From assembly GCA_036346395.1 (NCBI GenBank), contig CM070611.1, forward strand, positions 21,276,473 through 21,340,472: 64,000 nucleotides of DNA. Reading direction: 5' to 3'. The position numbers and the translations under genes were made by a program. The DNA comes from Hsuehochloa calcarea. Taxonomy: Eukaryota > Streptophyta > Magnoliopsida > Poales > Poaceae. The notes under the pieces are model-generated. The model had not been told where the DNA came from and made no database searches. It was given only the letters and a program-made list of their open reading frames with translations. The first letter of the stretch is position 1; each line of letters begins with the position of its first letter. Positions 47,601 through 59,197 of the stretch are shown here, piece after piece.

Positions 47601-49605
47601 GGATACCCAGGGGCGAATCCAGCCCATAGCTAGGCCTCGGGCCGGCCCAACTGTGGCACAATTTAGGATCCAATTCACATGAAAAAAATTTATTTTGTTC
47701 ACAGATTTTGCATAAGAATTTGAGCTGGGCCTCGGGCCATTGCCCCGGAGGCCCGAGGCCCAGCTCCGCCACTGTGGATACCTGTTAACTCAGTCCTTTG
47801 GAAATGATTTATATTGAATCAAAGGGATAGAGAAAAAAATCATGTTACCAAATGTGTGCGCGAATTTGTCCCAAATAGTAGGGCCTCTTCCATCCTCCTT
47901 GACGGCTCCCTCGTACTTCAGGAAAAAACAGAATAACAATCAATTATGGACGCATAAGTCTCAACTTCTCGAGGTTAAGTGAGTTGCTTGCTGATATTAC
48001 AGAAATCGACTTCTCTATTGCCTATACTTCCATATCGCTATACTAAACATGCCATGCATATTTCTTAATTTAAAGATGACAAATCTCCATCCAATGTTTG
48101 GATTGCCGATAACGCGTACTTCTTCATCGAAGACAACCTATGGTTAATCTCAGACGGGTAACTCACAAGTCACAAGACACTCTCGCAAGCATAATATCAT
48201 TTTTTTTTTACTTGCATTTCACTACAGTGTATATTAAACGTAAATTTCATCATAGGAACAAATAGTGGAGGGATTTCCTTGACCATGGGAAATATCAATT
48301 CCTATAGGAGGATAGAAACAAATATGTTTAGATAATCTATATGTTTATGTGGAAACCAGTTAAATGTTGAAAACACGTGAAAACCAGGTGTGAAAGTTTT
48401 CAAAAATTCTCAAAACATTAATAGATATAGCCTATAGGGGAGAGGCTGCAAGGTCACTCTACTCACGCAGAACAGTGCAAGATTGAGTTGACCTTGAAAT
48501 TTTGCAGAGATATATAACATGCTCTCTCCTACATCTAGTAATTTTTCTCTGAATTTTTGAAAACTTTCGTACCTGGGTTCATAGGTTTTCGATAGTTAGC
48601 TGGTTTTCACTTGATATTTCCCCCAAATATATATTGGTCGGTAAAAACAGTATGTAACCATGCAGTTTGTAGAAAATAATAGGTGGTGTAAATTGTACTC
48701 GACTGAAGTTTAGAGTGTTGATCATTCTAAGATATTAGTAGATAAGATGGTGGATATTATAATTATGATTTATCAATCTGTACTCTTCAATTTATGCCCG
48801 GTACATCCAACTACCTTCCTCGACTCTTTAATTTGTTTCTCTCTTCTATTGAGGGATACTGAGATATCCCAGGGGAAGAGATATATATATCTACATGGAG
48901 TCATGGACTATATTTAATACTGAGCTCATTTAGGCCTTTTCTCCTGTGCCGAAATGCTCCTTCCAAAAGCAAAAGAAAGACATGAAAAGTGGGTGCCCAG
49001 AGAAGAACATGTCCTAAAACGCGAGCAAGGCACCGCTAGCTACTTGTCCCTTGTTCCCTTGTTCGTGTCTTCCTTAAAATTCCTCTCTCATTTATCCTTT
49101 TAAAATTCTCCTCTTGAATTAGAGATATGTTATTCCCTTCAAAAAATTAAGTAAAGGTATATTACAAGCATGTGAATCTGCAGCTGAAATAAAGAGGCTC
49201 ATGAAAGAATATTTTCCCGTCGCTTTTGATCAGAAGGCTGCATATATAAAACACGTTTTATCATAAGACAATCATCATGACCTTGTACGATCACTTGTAG
49301 TCCAAAAATGATATACATGCTAAATGATCAAAGAACTATACATAAATCATATGGTAAAAATGGAGGAATTAAATGATCTCCTCCCCCATGCTCCAACCAA
49401 CACGGCCATCAAATGGAGACATAGATAGATCACGTGTTGTAGAAGAAGAACCAACCTGATACGCCGAGGCGGCCGTTCCGAAGACGAAGCCCCTGGGGAA
49501 ACCTCCCCTCGTTAGACCTCCACTCTGTGCATTGCATCCTTGTGATATGGCCAACAAAACAAGAAGCACCATCACCATGCTTTGCCTTCCCTTTACCATC
49601 TCCAT
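44624..49605 (-). CDS. GH1 beta-glucosidase, 13 exons, 508 aa
   Basis: Family-1 glycosidase hydrolysing beta-glucosides by a retaining mechanism; probably secretory (hydrophobic leader, residues 1-26) and with no KDEL end. Exons (minus strand): 49456-49605, 47849-47915, 47354-47412, 47181-47256, 46910-46981, 46720-46807, 46390-46645, 46090-46205, 45690-45913, 45436-45467, 45173-45275, 44888-44996, 44624-44798. They sum to 1527 bp with no stop. The acid/base Glu is in TFNEP (E197) and the nucleophile in YITENG (E413); WSLLDNWEW lines the sugar site. NGT, NST, NFT and NNT are possible glycosylation sites. All introns are GT-AG except intron 11, which reads AAATG|GCAAGT (GC donor). Exon sizes (67, 59, 76, 88, 256, 116, 32) fit rice BGLU genes; from memory it resembles the Os3BGlu6/Os1BGlu1 subgroup. 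I assign no locus number. It looks intact. Confidence 0.95.
47608..47774. mobile_element. hAT-type MITE in a beta-glucosidase intron
   Basis: The 167-bp element has ends CAGGGGCGAATCCAG and (reverse) CAGTGGCGGAGCTGG, and a perfect 8-bp duplication TGGATACC at 47600-47607 and 47775-47782. Eight-bp duplications and CAG.GGCG ends fit hAT miniature elements. GGCCTCGGGCC blocks near both ends extend the inverted repeat. It lies in the intron between exons 2 and 3. Confidence 0.95.
47916..49455 (-). other. Intron 1 of the beta-glucosidase, about 1.5 kb
   Basis: Apart from the fold-back element at 48287-48622, it is AT-rich with no coding signal. The donor is CAG|GTTGGT and the acceptor GAAG|TACGAG. 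Confidence 0.85.
48287..48622. mobile_element. Fold-back MITE in beta-glucosidase intron 1
   Basis: The ends GGGAAATATCAA (48287-48298) and TTGATATTTCCC (48611-48622) are inverted. Further inward GAAAACCAG and CAGGTGTGAAAGTTTTCAAAAATTC (left) pair with the reverse complement of similar blocks on the right, with a left-arm insert of about 50 bp. No target duplication was identified and the family is unknown to me. Confidence 0.55.
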
Positions 49606-49622
49606 GAGGAAGAGAGAAAGCT

Positions 49623-49661
<39 letters not shown>

Positions 49662-49785
49662 CTGGCGTACAAGGAACCAGCTTAGGTTTAGGGAATGCGG
49701 TATGCGTGTGTAGTACTGAGAGAGAGAGAGAGAGAGAGATGGGATGGCTCGATGCATCCATGCATATATATCCTATTAACTAACA
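49606..49785 (-). promoter_or_regulatory. Beta-glucosidase core promoter and CT-rich leader
   Basis: On the minus strand a TATA-like ATATATATG (about 49762-49772) is followed by two CT microsatellites: (CT)n from GA runs at about 49719-49739 and 49626-49660. They end just before the ATG at 49605, so they probably lie in the 5' UTR. RY-like CATGCA/TGCATG motifs flank the TATA box. CT-rich leaders are common in grass genes. The start site was not mapped. Confidence 0.6.
49626..49660. repeat. GA/CT microsatellite in 5' UTR
   Basis: About 17 GA units, with a second run at 49719-49739; likely length-polymorphic. Confidence 0.95.
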
Positions 49786-50060
49786 TGTACATGTACACAG
49801 GCCACGACCATGACCTCAACAAAGTTGTGTTTTCCTGTTTTGGAGTTGTGCGTTGAGTGCATGCATGTGAGATTGGCTGTACGAGTTCGTGTTGCTTTAA
49901 GGGGGAGGAGTCTGACGCATATAAGGTTGATTAGTGGGGACAAGCTAGGGAACTAACCAAAAGTGTGAAGGGGGCTCTCTCCTAAGCTTTATCGTGAAAG
50001 CATCCATTTTTTATTAGTAGAGATGTACGTGTGAAGAATATGCTTTGAAAAGGTAAAAGT
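49786..50060. other. Upstream flank of beta-glucosidase
   Basis: No gene or repeat recognised. This is the distance between the core promoter and a solo LTR, so most distal promoter sequence has been displaced by that insertion. Confidence 0.4.
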
Positions 50061-52970
50061 TGTAACATTATCCCTTTTTTTTTGGGGTTTCAAAACCTCT
50101 TGAGCAGTTTAGTTCCTTCAAAAAATTCACTAAATTTTATTTAAATTTCTTCGAGCTCAAATGAGACTTTCAAATATCAAAACAATTTAATGTGATTAAT
50201 CTTTGAGTACTTTGTACTTGGAAATATTTTTCAGATTTTTCTAAATTTTTTCTGAGTTCATTTGCTATTTGGATTTTCTGGAATTTCTAAATTAGAAAAG
50301 CTATTTAAAATCTCAGTAAATCCTTCGGGTTGAATCCTATTCCCCGGGCCAACCCTATTCCTCAGCCCAGCACAACCGCCAGCCCATTCCGCACCCGCAG
50401 CCTGCTTCTCTTTCTCCCGCTCTCCCACGCCTGGCCCCACCAATCAGCCTCCTGCATGTCGTTTTCGACGCGGATCAGCCTAGCCACAACCACTGACAAG
50501 TGGGTATACCAAGCTATTGTTCATCGTCTCTGACTCGGTTATGAGTTAGACTCCTCCGCCACATTGTTATCCTTAGCGTTTGCGCCTAGGACTCTCCCGG
50601 CCGCTAGGCTATAAAGGGAGGGTAGCCCTCGGCCTCCGCACCCCAAACAACGTAGCCGTCGCCCAAGATCCCAACCCTAGCCACCGAAATCACTTGGAGA
50701 AGAAAGCCGCCGCAAGCTTCGTCGATGAGTTCCTCCGTCGTCAATGCACCTGAAACCTCATCGTCGCCACCATTGAGATCGCAAGAATGAGATCTACGTC
50801 ACTATCACCTTGAAGTCGCCGGAGCTTCACCGGAGTCCAATTTCCATCGACAACCGAGCGCCTCCACCGCTTCAACCTCGCCAGTGTGCCACCTGTACAA
50901 AAACCCTAAACCTAATCCAAGCTAAACCTAGTTTACGGTGGACCAAGCCACTAACATATGGATCCCACCTGTTAGATTCACAATTCCATAGACCCGTGAG
51001 CCATAAACCAGAGCCGTGGACTTAGTCTATAGACCAAGGGTCCACCTGTCAGCCTCTGTTTCCTATTTTCCAAAATTTTTCTTTTAATTTTGAAATCATT
51101 GCTGACGCCATGTTGATGCAATATTTTGGGATTTCCCTTCAAAGGGAAATTTTGAAAAAAAAAATCAAAATAGTTATTTCTTTATCTTTTTCTTAGATTT
51201 AAATGAGCTCATTCTTCCTCATACGAACTCCGATTGAACCTATTCAAGTTTCTAGATTCACCTAAACTCAAGCTCTACCTTCATGAGATTTTTATTTAAT
51301 TTATTTATTGCTTTATTTTGTATTTATTTGGTTTTTCACTTTCGTTTGCGAGTAGACATTGATACTTTGGGAGCTTTGGAGGAAGGAGGGGTTGATCAAG
51401 CTCAAGACTAGTACCAAGACTTGTTCCAAGGCAAGTTGTACTTTTGACCATGTTGAACCTAGTTTCTAAAATTACATTAATTCAAATTATTGTATTTTAC
51501 TTTAAGTATTTATTTAAATATTTTGGGATTATATATTCACCTATTTGATTATATCCACTTTGCCTATTGTATTACCATGATCTTTTATCATCCTAGCTTG
51601 GTTAACTATTAGTTGGTATTACCATAGCACCAACGTGGGTTGGTTAGACACGAATAGTCTGCTTAGCCATGCAACGGGTTATTGATTTCATTTTGAGTTG
51701 CAAGATATAAACTTGACTAAGTAATTATGAAATATATTATGAAAAGACTGTATGATGTATGTTGTTACTTATTGATGGCATGTGATGCACTTAAGCAATA
51801 GGGTGAGAAAAAGAATTAGATTGAGGCGAGTGAAAAGGATTGGTGGTATGATGGACTTGTGATTGGGAAATATGAATTGTGGTTACTAGTATAATTTTGG
51901 TAGTCTCGCCTTGGTTAATTAAGTTCTTAACTATGTATGCCATTGAACTGAGCCACAACTGTAGAACCACATGCTTGGTATGAGACATGCCTAACTTAGT
52001 AAGTTGTGGAGTTTTGACATTGACTACTTAGGTAGTAGGTTAGTGATGGGTGGAGGTGTGGACTACTCTGAAAGTTACATCGATGGACGGTTCACCGCTT
52101 CTAGGTCCAACGGTGTGTGTCGGACCAGCAAGTGAGGTTGGAGTCGATTGTATGCACATCAGGAGAGTCAATTGTTAAGATAAAACTTTCGAAAGGTTTT
52201 GCTATGATTGGTGCTAGCTACATTGGTTATATATTATGGGTAAAGTGTACAACCTCTACAGAGTGTTAATCAATCTATTTGAATAGCCGCCTCCGCGGTC
52301 ATGGACATACTTGGAGATTTCACACAAGAGGTTGATTTTCATAAAATAATTGGGAAGGGGCAACTGTGTGGGGAAACTTATCCAGCTGCGTGAAAGAAAC
52401 TGATTATGTTATGTCAGCTTTGTGACAACAATTGCCAAACTATTATTGTTTATTTGTTTTAAATTACGCTTTCAATCTATTATTCATATTCAACTGCAAC
52501 TGTTGCTTTTACACAAAAGAACCATAGAAGCCATTTTCTTTGGAATAATCCGTCATCTATATTTGCATTCTGTGGTACAACTTATTGAGTACTTGGTGTA
52601 CTCATTCTTGCTGCAATGATTCAACTGAAGTGGAGGAATCTTCGCATACTTTTCAGGAGGAGCTATACGGGGATGGTGTTCACTAGGTCTTGATCCTAGT
52701 CAGTTGCTTGTGGCAAGTCGATGGCTTACCACTGGAGTTGTTTTCGTTCTGTTGTCGTCTCTTTATTTAGTGTTAGCCCTGCGTGGCTTAATAAATGTAA
52801 ACTCGACCATAAGGTTATAACAGTTATTTATTAATCAAATTAGTTGTTTATTCTTATATTCGTCTTGTGTGGAATGATATTCATCTATGTTGATACTGTG
52901 TGCACTAGCGTGATCCCGGACTAGCGTATTATACACAAAGGGTCCAAATTTACATATTTAAGTCACAACA
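50061..52970 (+). mobile_element. Solo LTR, 2910 bp, sister of the copy at 33818
   Basis: It starts TGTAACATTATCCC and ends AAGTCACAACA. Flanking pentamers AAAGT (50056-50060) and CAAGT (52971-52975) match at 4 of 5. It aligns along its length with 33818-36933: the AT-rich head, the GC-rich centre (50330-51060) with TATA-like CTATAAAGG (50609), GTAGACATTGATACTTTGGG, and the tail GATACTGTGTGCACTAGCG. No internal retroelement sequence is present. It points away from the beta-glucosidase promoter. Confidence 0.88.
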
Positions 52971-53079
52971 CAAGTCCTATGGAAAAAATCGGTTGCCTCG
53001 GAGATAGGCATGCAAGTTCATAGTTTTGAAAATATTATGCAACACTACCAGAAGCCGTTAATTTCCGACTACCCAAAAC

Positions 53080-53470
53080 ACTCAAGAAAATACCAAAAAC
53101 ACTCAGGATACTAATTCCCGAAGGTCGGCCATTGGGAAAAAACACTCGGGATAGTTTAGTCGGGTATAAACTAGTTTCCCGAGAGTTACACTAGAGAAAT
53201 ACATTTCCCAAGTGTTCAAATTTACACTCGAAAAACATCAAACACTCGGGATAATAGTTGGCACAACGGGTTCAACCACCGTAACGGAATACTTTCCCGA
53301 GTGTATGTCAACCAATGACACTTGAGAATAGTTGGTTATTCCCGAGTGTATGTCAACTAAGGACACTCGAAAAATTACAGAATACTTTCCCGAGTGTATA
53401 TCAACCAAGAACACTCGAGGATAGTTGGTTTTTCCCGAGTGTATGTATACCAAGGACACTCGGGAAATAC
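53080..53470. repeat. CACTA subterminal repeats, left
   Basis: Copies of CCCGAGTGTATGTCAACCAA-like units alternate with ACACTCG(G/A)GA at about 47-bp spacing, forming potential hairpins. In En/Spm such repeats bind the element's own proteins. Confidence 0.9.
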
Positions 53471-53474
53471 CCAA

Positions 53475-54084
53475 ACAACATATGCATCAATTTTATAAAT
53501 ACAATGCGTTTCATGTTGAACCATGCTGACGGGAAACTCAGCAATCAAACAGAACTTAATTCCACAACAAGAAAAATACCACCAATTAGCCACAAATCAT
53601 TACATATATAGATTCGACAAGATTGACATAATATTCAAGTTCATAATACAACATTCACATATATACCCCTCACACTCAGCGCAACATTCAAATTTCAAAC
53701 TACATACAATATGCTATGATGAGCCGATATACATCTATGGAGTAGACAACCCCACCCGAAAGATATTTTATTTCAATCTTTGAAGCCAACAACTCGTTGG
53801 CATCAATAGGATTTCCCCTTCTGTGTTCTTTACAAAAGTTCTTGCTCGCTATAAATTCAAAAGAATTATGTCAGCCTTTTTCTTAGTTCTGCAGCGGTAT
53901 TTACGTAAGATGTATCTCCGGACAACTAACAATTATCAACACATTGAAGAAAGACTAGTTAGTGCGAAAGCTAAGAAGATCAGAGGAAGGATCCTTCATG
54001 AGTTCTTGAATCTATCGATGCCGGGAGTGGAACACATTGAAGTATTGTTATCAACACAAAATGAATCAAGATGTTGCATACAAA
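53475..54084. other. CACTA interior, nothing recognised
   Basis: AT-rich. The 161-codon ORF at 53823-54308 (plus) has no family I know and runs into the LTR-like fragment, so I do not call it a gene. Confidence 0.35.
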
Positions 54085-54560
54085 GCCACTCCTTCAATGG
54101 AGGACAAGAGCTCAATCAAAGAGCACACATACAAATCTCTCCAAACCCTAGCTCTCCTCTCCTCTCCTCTCCAAACCCTAGAAAAAGGTGGAGGAGTCCA
54201 AATGAATGCTTGGGGCTTTACATCTCACCCCTTCTATTTATATGGAGAGTTAGGGTTTCACACATGGGACCCACACACACATGGGACCCACTCACACACA
54301 TCTGCTGAAGCAATCGCTTCACCACGTGTAGGTTGATCAATGGCGGCTCATCATGTCGGCAAGTCTCTCCCGTCCAATTCCATCGAAACTCCTAGAGACT
54401 GCACCGACTTACGACCGCCGATCCATCCAATGCAACGAACTACCCGTTCGATCCATCTTGCCCATTTCGCACCGCTTGAGTCACACGACCACCCTGGCAT
54501 CCATGATCGCTCGACCTCAACTCTCCAAGCGTAGTCCCGATCCACCTCACCGCTGACGTC
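54085..54560 (-). mobile_element. Diverged LTR fragment inside the CACTA element
   Basis: The block CGCTCGACCTCAACTCTCCA..TAGTCCCGATC..CCTC.CCGCTGAC is shared with the copia LTR at 24245-24330. The preceding layout (AACCCTAG.. then TATTTATA.GGAG) is also similar. It is probably a fragment of a related LTR in the same orientation. Confidence 0.6.
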
Positions 54561-54755
54561 GTACAACCTATTTTTGGAACTTTTAACTACTATACATTTT
54601 GAAACAATATAATCATATGAACCATACGATATCCAGAACTTTTAACTACTATACATGAATATTACACAAGATGAATATTACACTCTACCAAGAAAGTTGT
54701 AACTCACAGTTGTATATATCTTTGTTGAGATAATGAAAGACAAAAGGAGCACCAC

Positions 54756-57446
54756 TTCTATGATTCTATAGACTTCTTCAATAGAACCCCCATGACGTTG
54801 TTGAGGTGATATAGGATCCCAAGCCTGTCAAGCGTAAAAATTAGCATAGAGAAAATAGGACAACAAATAATTATAGAAACAGTTAATGAGTACAAAAAAA
54901 TGGTTAGGAAGTAAAGACAAGCAAATGGCAGGGAAAAAGGAAATCTTGTAACAAGCAGCAGTTAAAGAAGAAGAAGCTATCGGATCCGGAAAGGTGCTTA
55001 TACAAAGTCACAAATGGAGAAGTAAAATTTATCATTTTATCTCTCTTCTATGAATAGGATAAAGCCATATTATAATAATTTATAAGCACTAGAAAGTTTT
55101 GCTTTAGTTTGATTTGGAGTAGCACACTTACTTTAATTTCAAAAAAGAATTAGCTCTTTTGTACTCTTTTTTTAGTCCATGCCAATCTAGTTTATCCACC
55201 TCTCCACACATCCCTTCTTTTATTATAATTTAGGGACAGAAGGAGTATGTTAGAAGCTAAAATTAGACCAATCACCTATATATTACACTTAACAAATGTA
55301 ACAGAAGCAGCAAGAACATTAATGCATGTAGATTGATGATGTAAAGGGGCACACTGAATGCAGGAACCCAACTTCTAAATAAATAGTTTCCAACTTTTCG
55401 TTACAAATAATATATAGTAGGCTAGTAGCCCTTCCAAGATAAAAAGTCATGTAACATACTAACATGAACTGTATGTATTTCAATAGTTTAAACACATTCA
55501 TGTAACATGAAGTCTTTGTATTTCAAGAGGTAATGCATGATTTAAATCTTAGCAGCCTCAGCCTTCAAGTATGGTACTAATGCACACTATGAAGTCTGAA
55601 CAGTGGAACAACAAATCAAGATTTTCACTAAACAAATATATCTTTTCTTTGCAAAACTCCAAACAACTACAACTAACAACCAAAGATGCAAAACTCTAGA
55701 GTAAAAGATACTTGTCATGATATATAGAACTTTAGGTCATTCATATCACATGGTGAATAGTTTGGCCAGTAATAGACCACAGCAAGAATGAGGAAATTAC
55801 ATATAGATAAATGGGTATAGCAAGAGTCATATACAAAAAAGCTTCAGTCATAAAATTTGCTAACCTCTTGTTCAGTAGCCCTTTTAACCCAAGTTTCAAT
55901 TCTCTCAAGTTGCCCATTCACCCAACGTAAAACTATCGCGCCAGATTTACTTTCAATCTGAGATCAAACAAAGGTAGAGTATTTGGATGAACAACACAGC
56001 AATGAGCCCCAACACATACAAAACTATCTATTTTTGTTGAGCAATACACAATGGATGCTCAAATGGCAAATAATTACATGAAAATATCATGTCAAGGTGA
56101 ACACTCAAGTAAACGCACGACTACTATTTTGCACTTTTGTGAGTGTTCGCACTTGAGGAGGATAGAGCTAACCCGATAAGGAGCTAGCTTTTGTCTGCAT
56201 ATGCTGCCCAAACCATCATCTCCCACAACAGAACAGACATTATGTACTACTCCAAAGCATCAACTGTCAAAATAGAGAAACCACGTCCTCCGTAAGATGC
56301 TCAGTATGCTCAAGAAATGGTGCAGACATGGGTTTCCAATCTAGTAAACTAAAAAAAATCTAATGGTCTAACCAAAACAAACTAGTTACAATTAATAGTA
56401 CGAATATCTTGGGCCAAAAAGTATACACAAAAATTCGGGTAGAGATACAAAACACAATCATATAAACAATAACACATACAATAATTAGGCTTGGGTATCT
56501 TCTCCTAATAAATCTAACTACGGTCATACCACAAATTCTTAGACATAAAGAAGACAATTCAATCATCAAACACCTCTAACTGCAAAAAATCTTGCCAGCA
56601 TTGGCAATAATATGTTATGACATTTTCTAACAGTCAAGGTGATCAAATACAACATAATGAAACTTCAAAATCAATGCACATGTACACTAAAATCGATAAA
56701 GGTTCAAGGTTTCACATATAAGCAAGCATGAGTGTGCAAATGATCTTATATCAATCTCACGGTAAAATGGGGGGATCAAGCAAGAAATAGAACCCAACAA
56801 TATTAGAGCTACACTACCAAAAGAATAATTGTAGATGCAAAGAAGGCCATCTTCACGAAAGCACTTTTAACAGAAGAAGGTGACTCCATTGCCTGATGTA
56901 CAAAAGCAAATATAGGAGGAAATCAGAATTTTTTGTTTTCTACATTCTACAGTGGTTCGGTGGTTGTATTTATTATTTAGAACAAAAAACTCCTACTATA
57001 TACTTTATACAGGGAAGAAATGGTGTATTAGAAGAAAGTATGGGTTCAAATTTATGCACAGGTGGGGCAAAATATGAAACATATATACAAGAGCCTAGCA
57101 AGAACACGAGACACATATGATAAGCTATGAACATGCTGTGCAGAATATTATCAACTACACATGCAACTAGGTGAAGATTTTCTATAGTAAAATTGGGAAG
57201 ATCGTATCAAAATGTCCATATGAGATGCAATTTGGTAGAATGATTAGTAAAGTAAGACAGACACCACTTATCATGAAAGTTCAAAACAACTGATTAAAAT
57301 AATTCCTACTTTGCCAAAGGACAGAAAACTTTTAGCAAAACAAAAGGTACATAAAGAAATCATAAGTATAAATCAACTCACCACATAAGGGTAATCAAGG
57401 CTGTCATGAAAAAGCCGGATGGCATCTCCAAGGTCAAGTGGTTCAC
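54756..57446 (-). pseudogene. Captured MUN-domain (DUF810, PATROL1/unc-13-like) gene fragment
   Basis: Exons on the minus strand keep one reading phase. 57382-57446 encodes ..EPLDLGDAIRLFHDSLDYPY.. . An exon starting at 56892 encodes ..AMESPSSVKSAFVKMAFFAS.. . 55865-55957 encodes ..IVLRWVNGQLERIETWVKRA.. . The exon starting at 54824 encodes ..AWDPISPQQRHGGSIEEVYR.. then IIE. The last two join in phase to WVxRAxEQE-xWDPISPQQRHGxSIxEVYRIIEE, a hallmark of plant DUF810 proteins, which act in membrane trafficking (PATROL1). Homology ends at about 54756. Splice sites are GT/AG where seen. It is a transduplicated fragment without the rest of the gene, so probably a pseudogene, though it could be transcribed. 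Confidence 0.72.
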
Positions 57447-58640
57447 CTACATCATCAAAGCATTACCGGAATACATATGAGAAGACAAAGTGCCAGACTA
57501 CAATAAAGTTACAACTACTTCACCTTTCTTAGCATCCTAAACATTATTTACATCCTTACGCGAGAAAATTGCACTAGATTAACATGTCCAAGGCAGGAAC
57601 GGATAGCCTTGGAACTTTCACAGCTCATAGCATTAGAAATCATGACCAATTGAGATCACTGCAGCACGAATTTTACAACGAACGCAAACAAGACTAGCAT
57701 GAGGCAATCCATTGACCACAGCTCACACGATTCGATGCATCCTAAAGCCGCCCATCCACCCAATCAAATCTAACACGATAAAATGGAACAACAGAATGGC
57801 TCAACGGCCCCTGCCGGATTCAACATCGCCCTAACCCCTCCCCATCAATCCAACTCCTCCAAAAGCAAAAGAAAACAAAAATTACCACCCAACATCATAC
57901 ACGGGGGTCGGTAAAATAAAATCATGAATCAAGGAGGGCCTCAGAAGAGCTCACCTTCCCCTGCTCCTTGAGCTTGGCGAATTTTCCGAGATGGTACACT
58001 GGTCGGAGCCCACGGTGGCAACCGCCACCACCCTGACGGCGACCATGGGTGCGGCCCCCTGGAACGACACAATCCTCACAATAAGTAACCAACATCAAGA
58101 CAATAATCAAAACTCAAATTAGATAACTAAAGTATCGCAAGGGGAAGTAGGGGGAATCAAGTCCAGTGGAGGAGCGCCAAGTCAGGAGGCGGCTGGCAGT
58201 CGGAGGCTGAGCTAGCCGAGCGCGGCGCAGTGCCGGGACCGAGCCGCAACACAGGCATGAGCAGACCAGGCAGGGAGGCGCACATGGGCTAGGAGGCGTA
58301 GGGGGAGCCGAATGGCGGCACCTTGGAGGGCCGAGGGAGCGGGAGTGCTGGCAGCAGGGGCCAGGCCAGAGAGAGAGGGAGAGCCGGTGGGGTGGCACCG
58401 AGCAGGCATGGGAGAGCGGTTGATCCAGGAAGGAAATAGGGAGGCGTGGTGCTAGAGGGAGTGGTGCGGCGAGAGGGAGCAACAGAAGGGAGGGGAGAAC
58501 TCCATGGGGGATTGCGGATAAATCGAGTGGACCGACATGAAGCAAAAAAAGAGCGCGACCGGGGGAAAAAGAGCACAACAGGGGAAAAAAGGCGCGGCAT
58601 GCTACCGAGTGTATACAAAACATATGCACTCATGACTCTA
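57447..58640 (-). other. Upstream part of the captured segment
   Basis: GC-rich from 57940 to 58600 with long low-complexity ORFs on the minus strand. A GGGAAG|GTGAGC donor near 57950 could close a first exon that joins the exon at 57446. The protein frame is uncertain, so I call only a possible 5' UTR or first exon. Confidence 0.35.
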
Positions 58641-58856
58641 TTTAACCCCGTTTAGACCATGATGATATCCCGTCTATTACTGTCTCCCGTCTTCATTTCC
58701 CTTGTGTACTATAAAACACTCGGGAAAATTATTTCTACCGAGTGTTGACTTCCCGTCCCAAGTGCCTTGTGAAACACTCGGGACCGTCCCAAGTGTTTCC
58801 GTGCTGACACTCGGTAAATATATAGGTACTCGAGAAATAAACGGTTTCTGGTAGTG

Positions 58857-59105
58857 CAATGGGCAGATCAAGGTTTTCTTATTGTGTAAAAAAATGTCTC
58901 TGGTTAAAAAAGAAAACTTATCACTGTTGCATCCATATAGATCAAACTTTTTAATATGCAACCACATATGTTTATAAATAATTAGATGGACCACAAGATG
59001 ACTGTACAGGCAGAATATATGTGGTACTCACTAATGTGATAACATATAATTTAGCATTTTTATAAACATGTTATGGTATTTATTAAAGGTCAAAGTTGGA
59101 TAATA
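58857..59105. other. Spacer right of CACTA, nothing recognised
   Basis: AT-rich, no gene or clear repeat. Confidence 0.4.
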
Positions 59106-59179
59106 GAGACCTTACAATCAAGGTTTTTTGGGACTAGAGTAAGAGACCTTACAATCAAGGTTTTTTGGGACTAGAGTAA
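59106..59179. repeat. Tandem duplication, 37 bp x 2, identical
   Basis: GAGACCTTACAATCAAGG..CTAGAGTAA occurs at 59106-59142 and 59143-59179 without differences. Confidence 0.97.
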
Positions 59180-59197
59180 GTATATCAGAAGTATTTA

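Larger units (their letters stand above)
53043..58856. mobile_element. CACTA element, 5.8 kb, with captured exons
   Basis: The ends CACTACCAGAAGCCGTTAAT (53043) and, reversed, CACTACCAGAAACCGTTTAT (58856) are inverted repeats, and CAA lies on both sides (53040-53042, 58857-58859), the 3-bp duplication of En/Spm elements. Subterminal CCCGAGTGT/ACACTCGGG repeats fill about 53080-53470 and 58715-58830. I find no TNP2-like transposase, so it is non-autonomous. It carries MUN-domain exons on the minus strand and a diverged LTR fragment. Confidence 0.95.

Noticed and set aside
53823..54308. 161-codon ORF inside the CACTA element as a transposase
   Set aside because: No TNP2, DDE or zinc-finger motif is visible, and half of it overlaps an LTR-like fragment.
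57922..58110. Exon ending ..YHLGKFAKLKEQGK as first exon of the captured gene
   Set aside because: The phase of this frame does not match the reading phase of the next supported exon (57382-57446); only the donor site is kept as a possibility.
58114..58629. 171-codon proline/leucine-rich ORF on the minus strand
   Set aside because: Low-complexity GC-rich sequence with equally open frames in other phases and no family motif; more likely untranslated leader of the captured segment.
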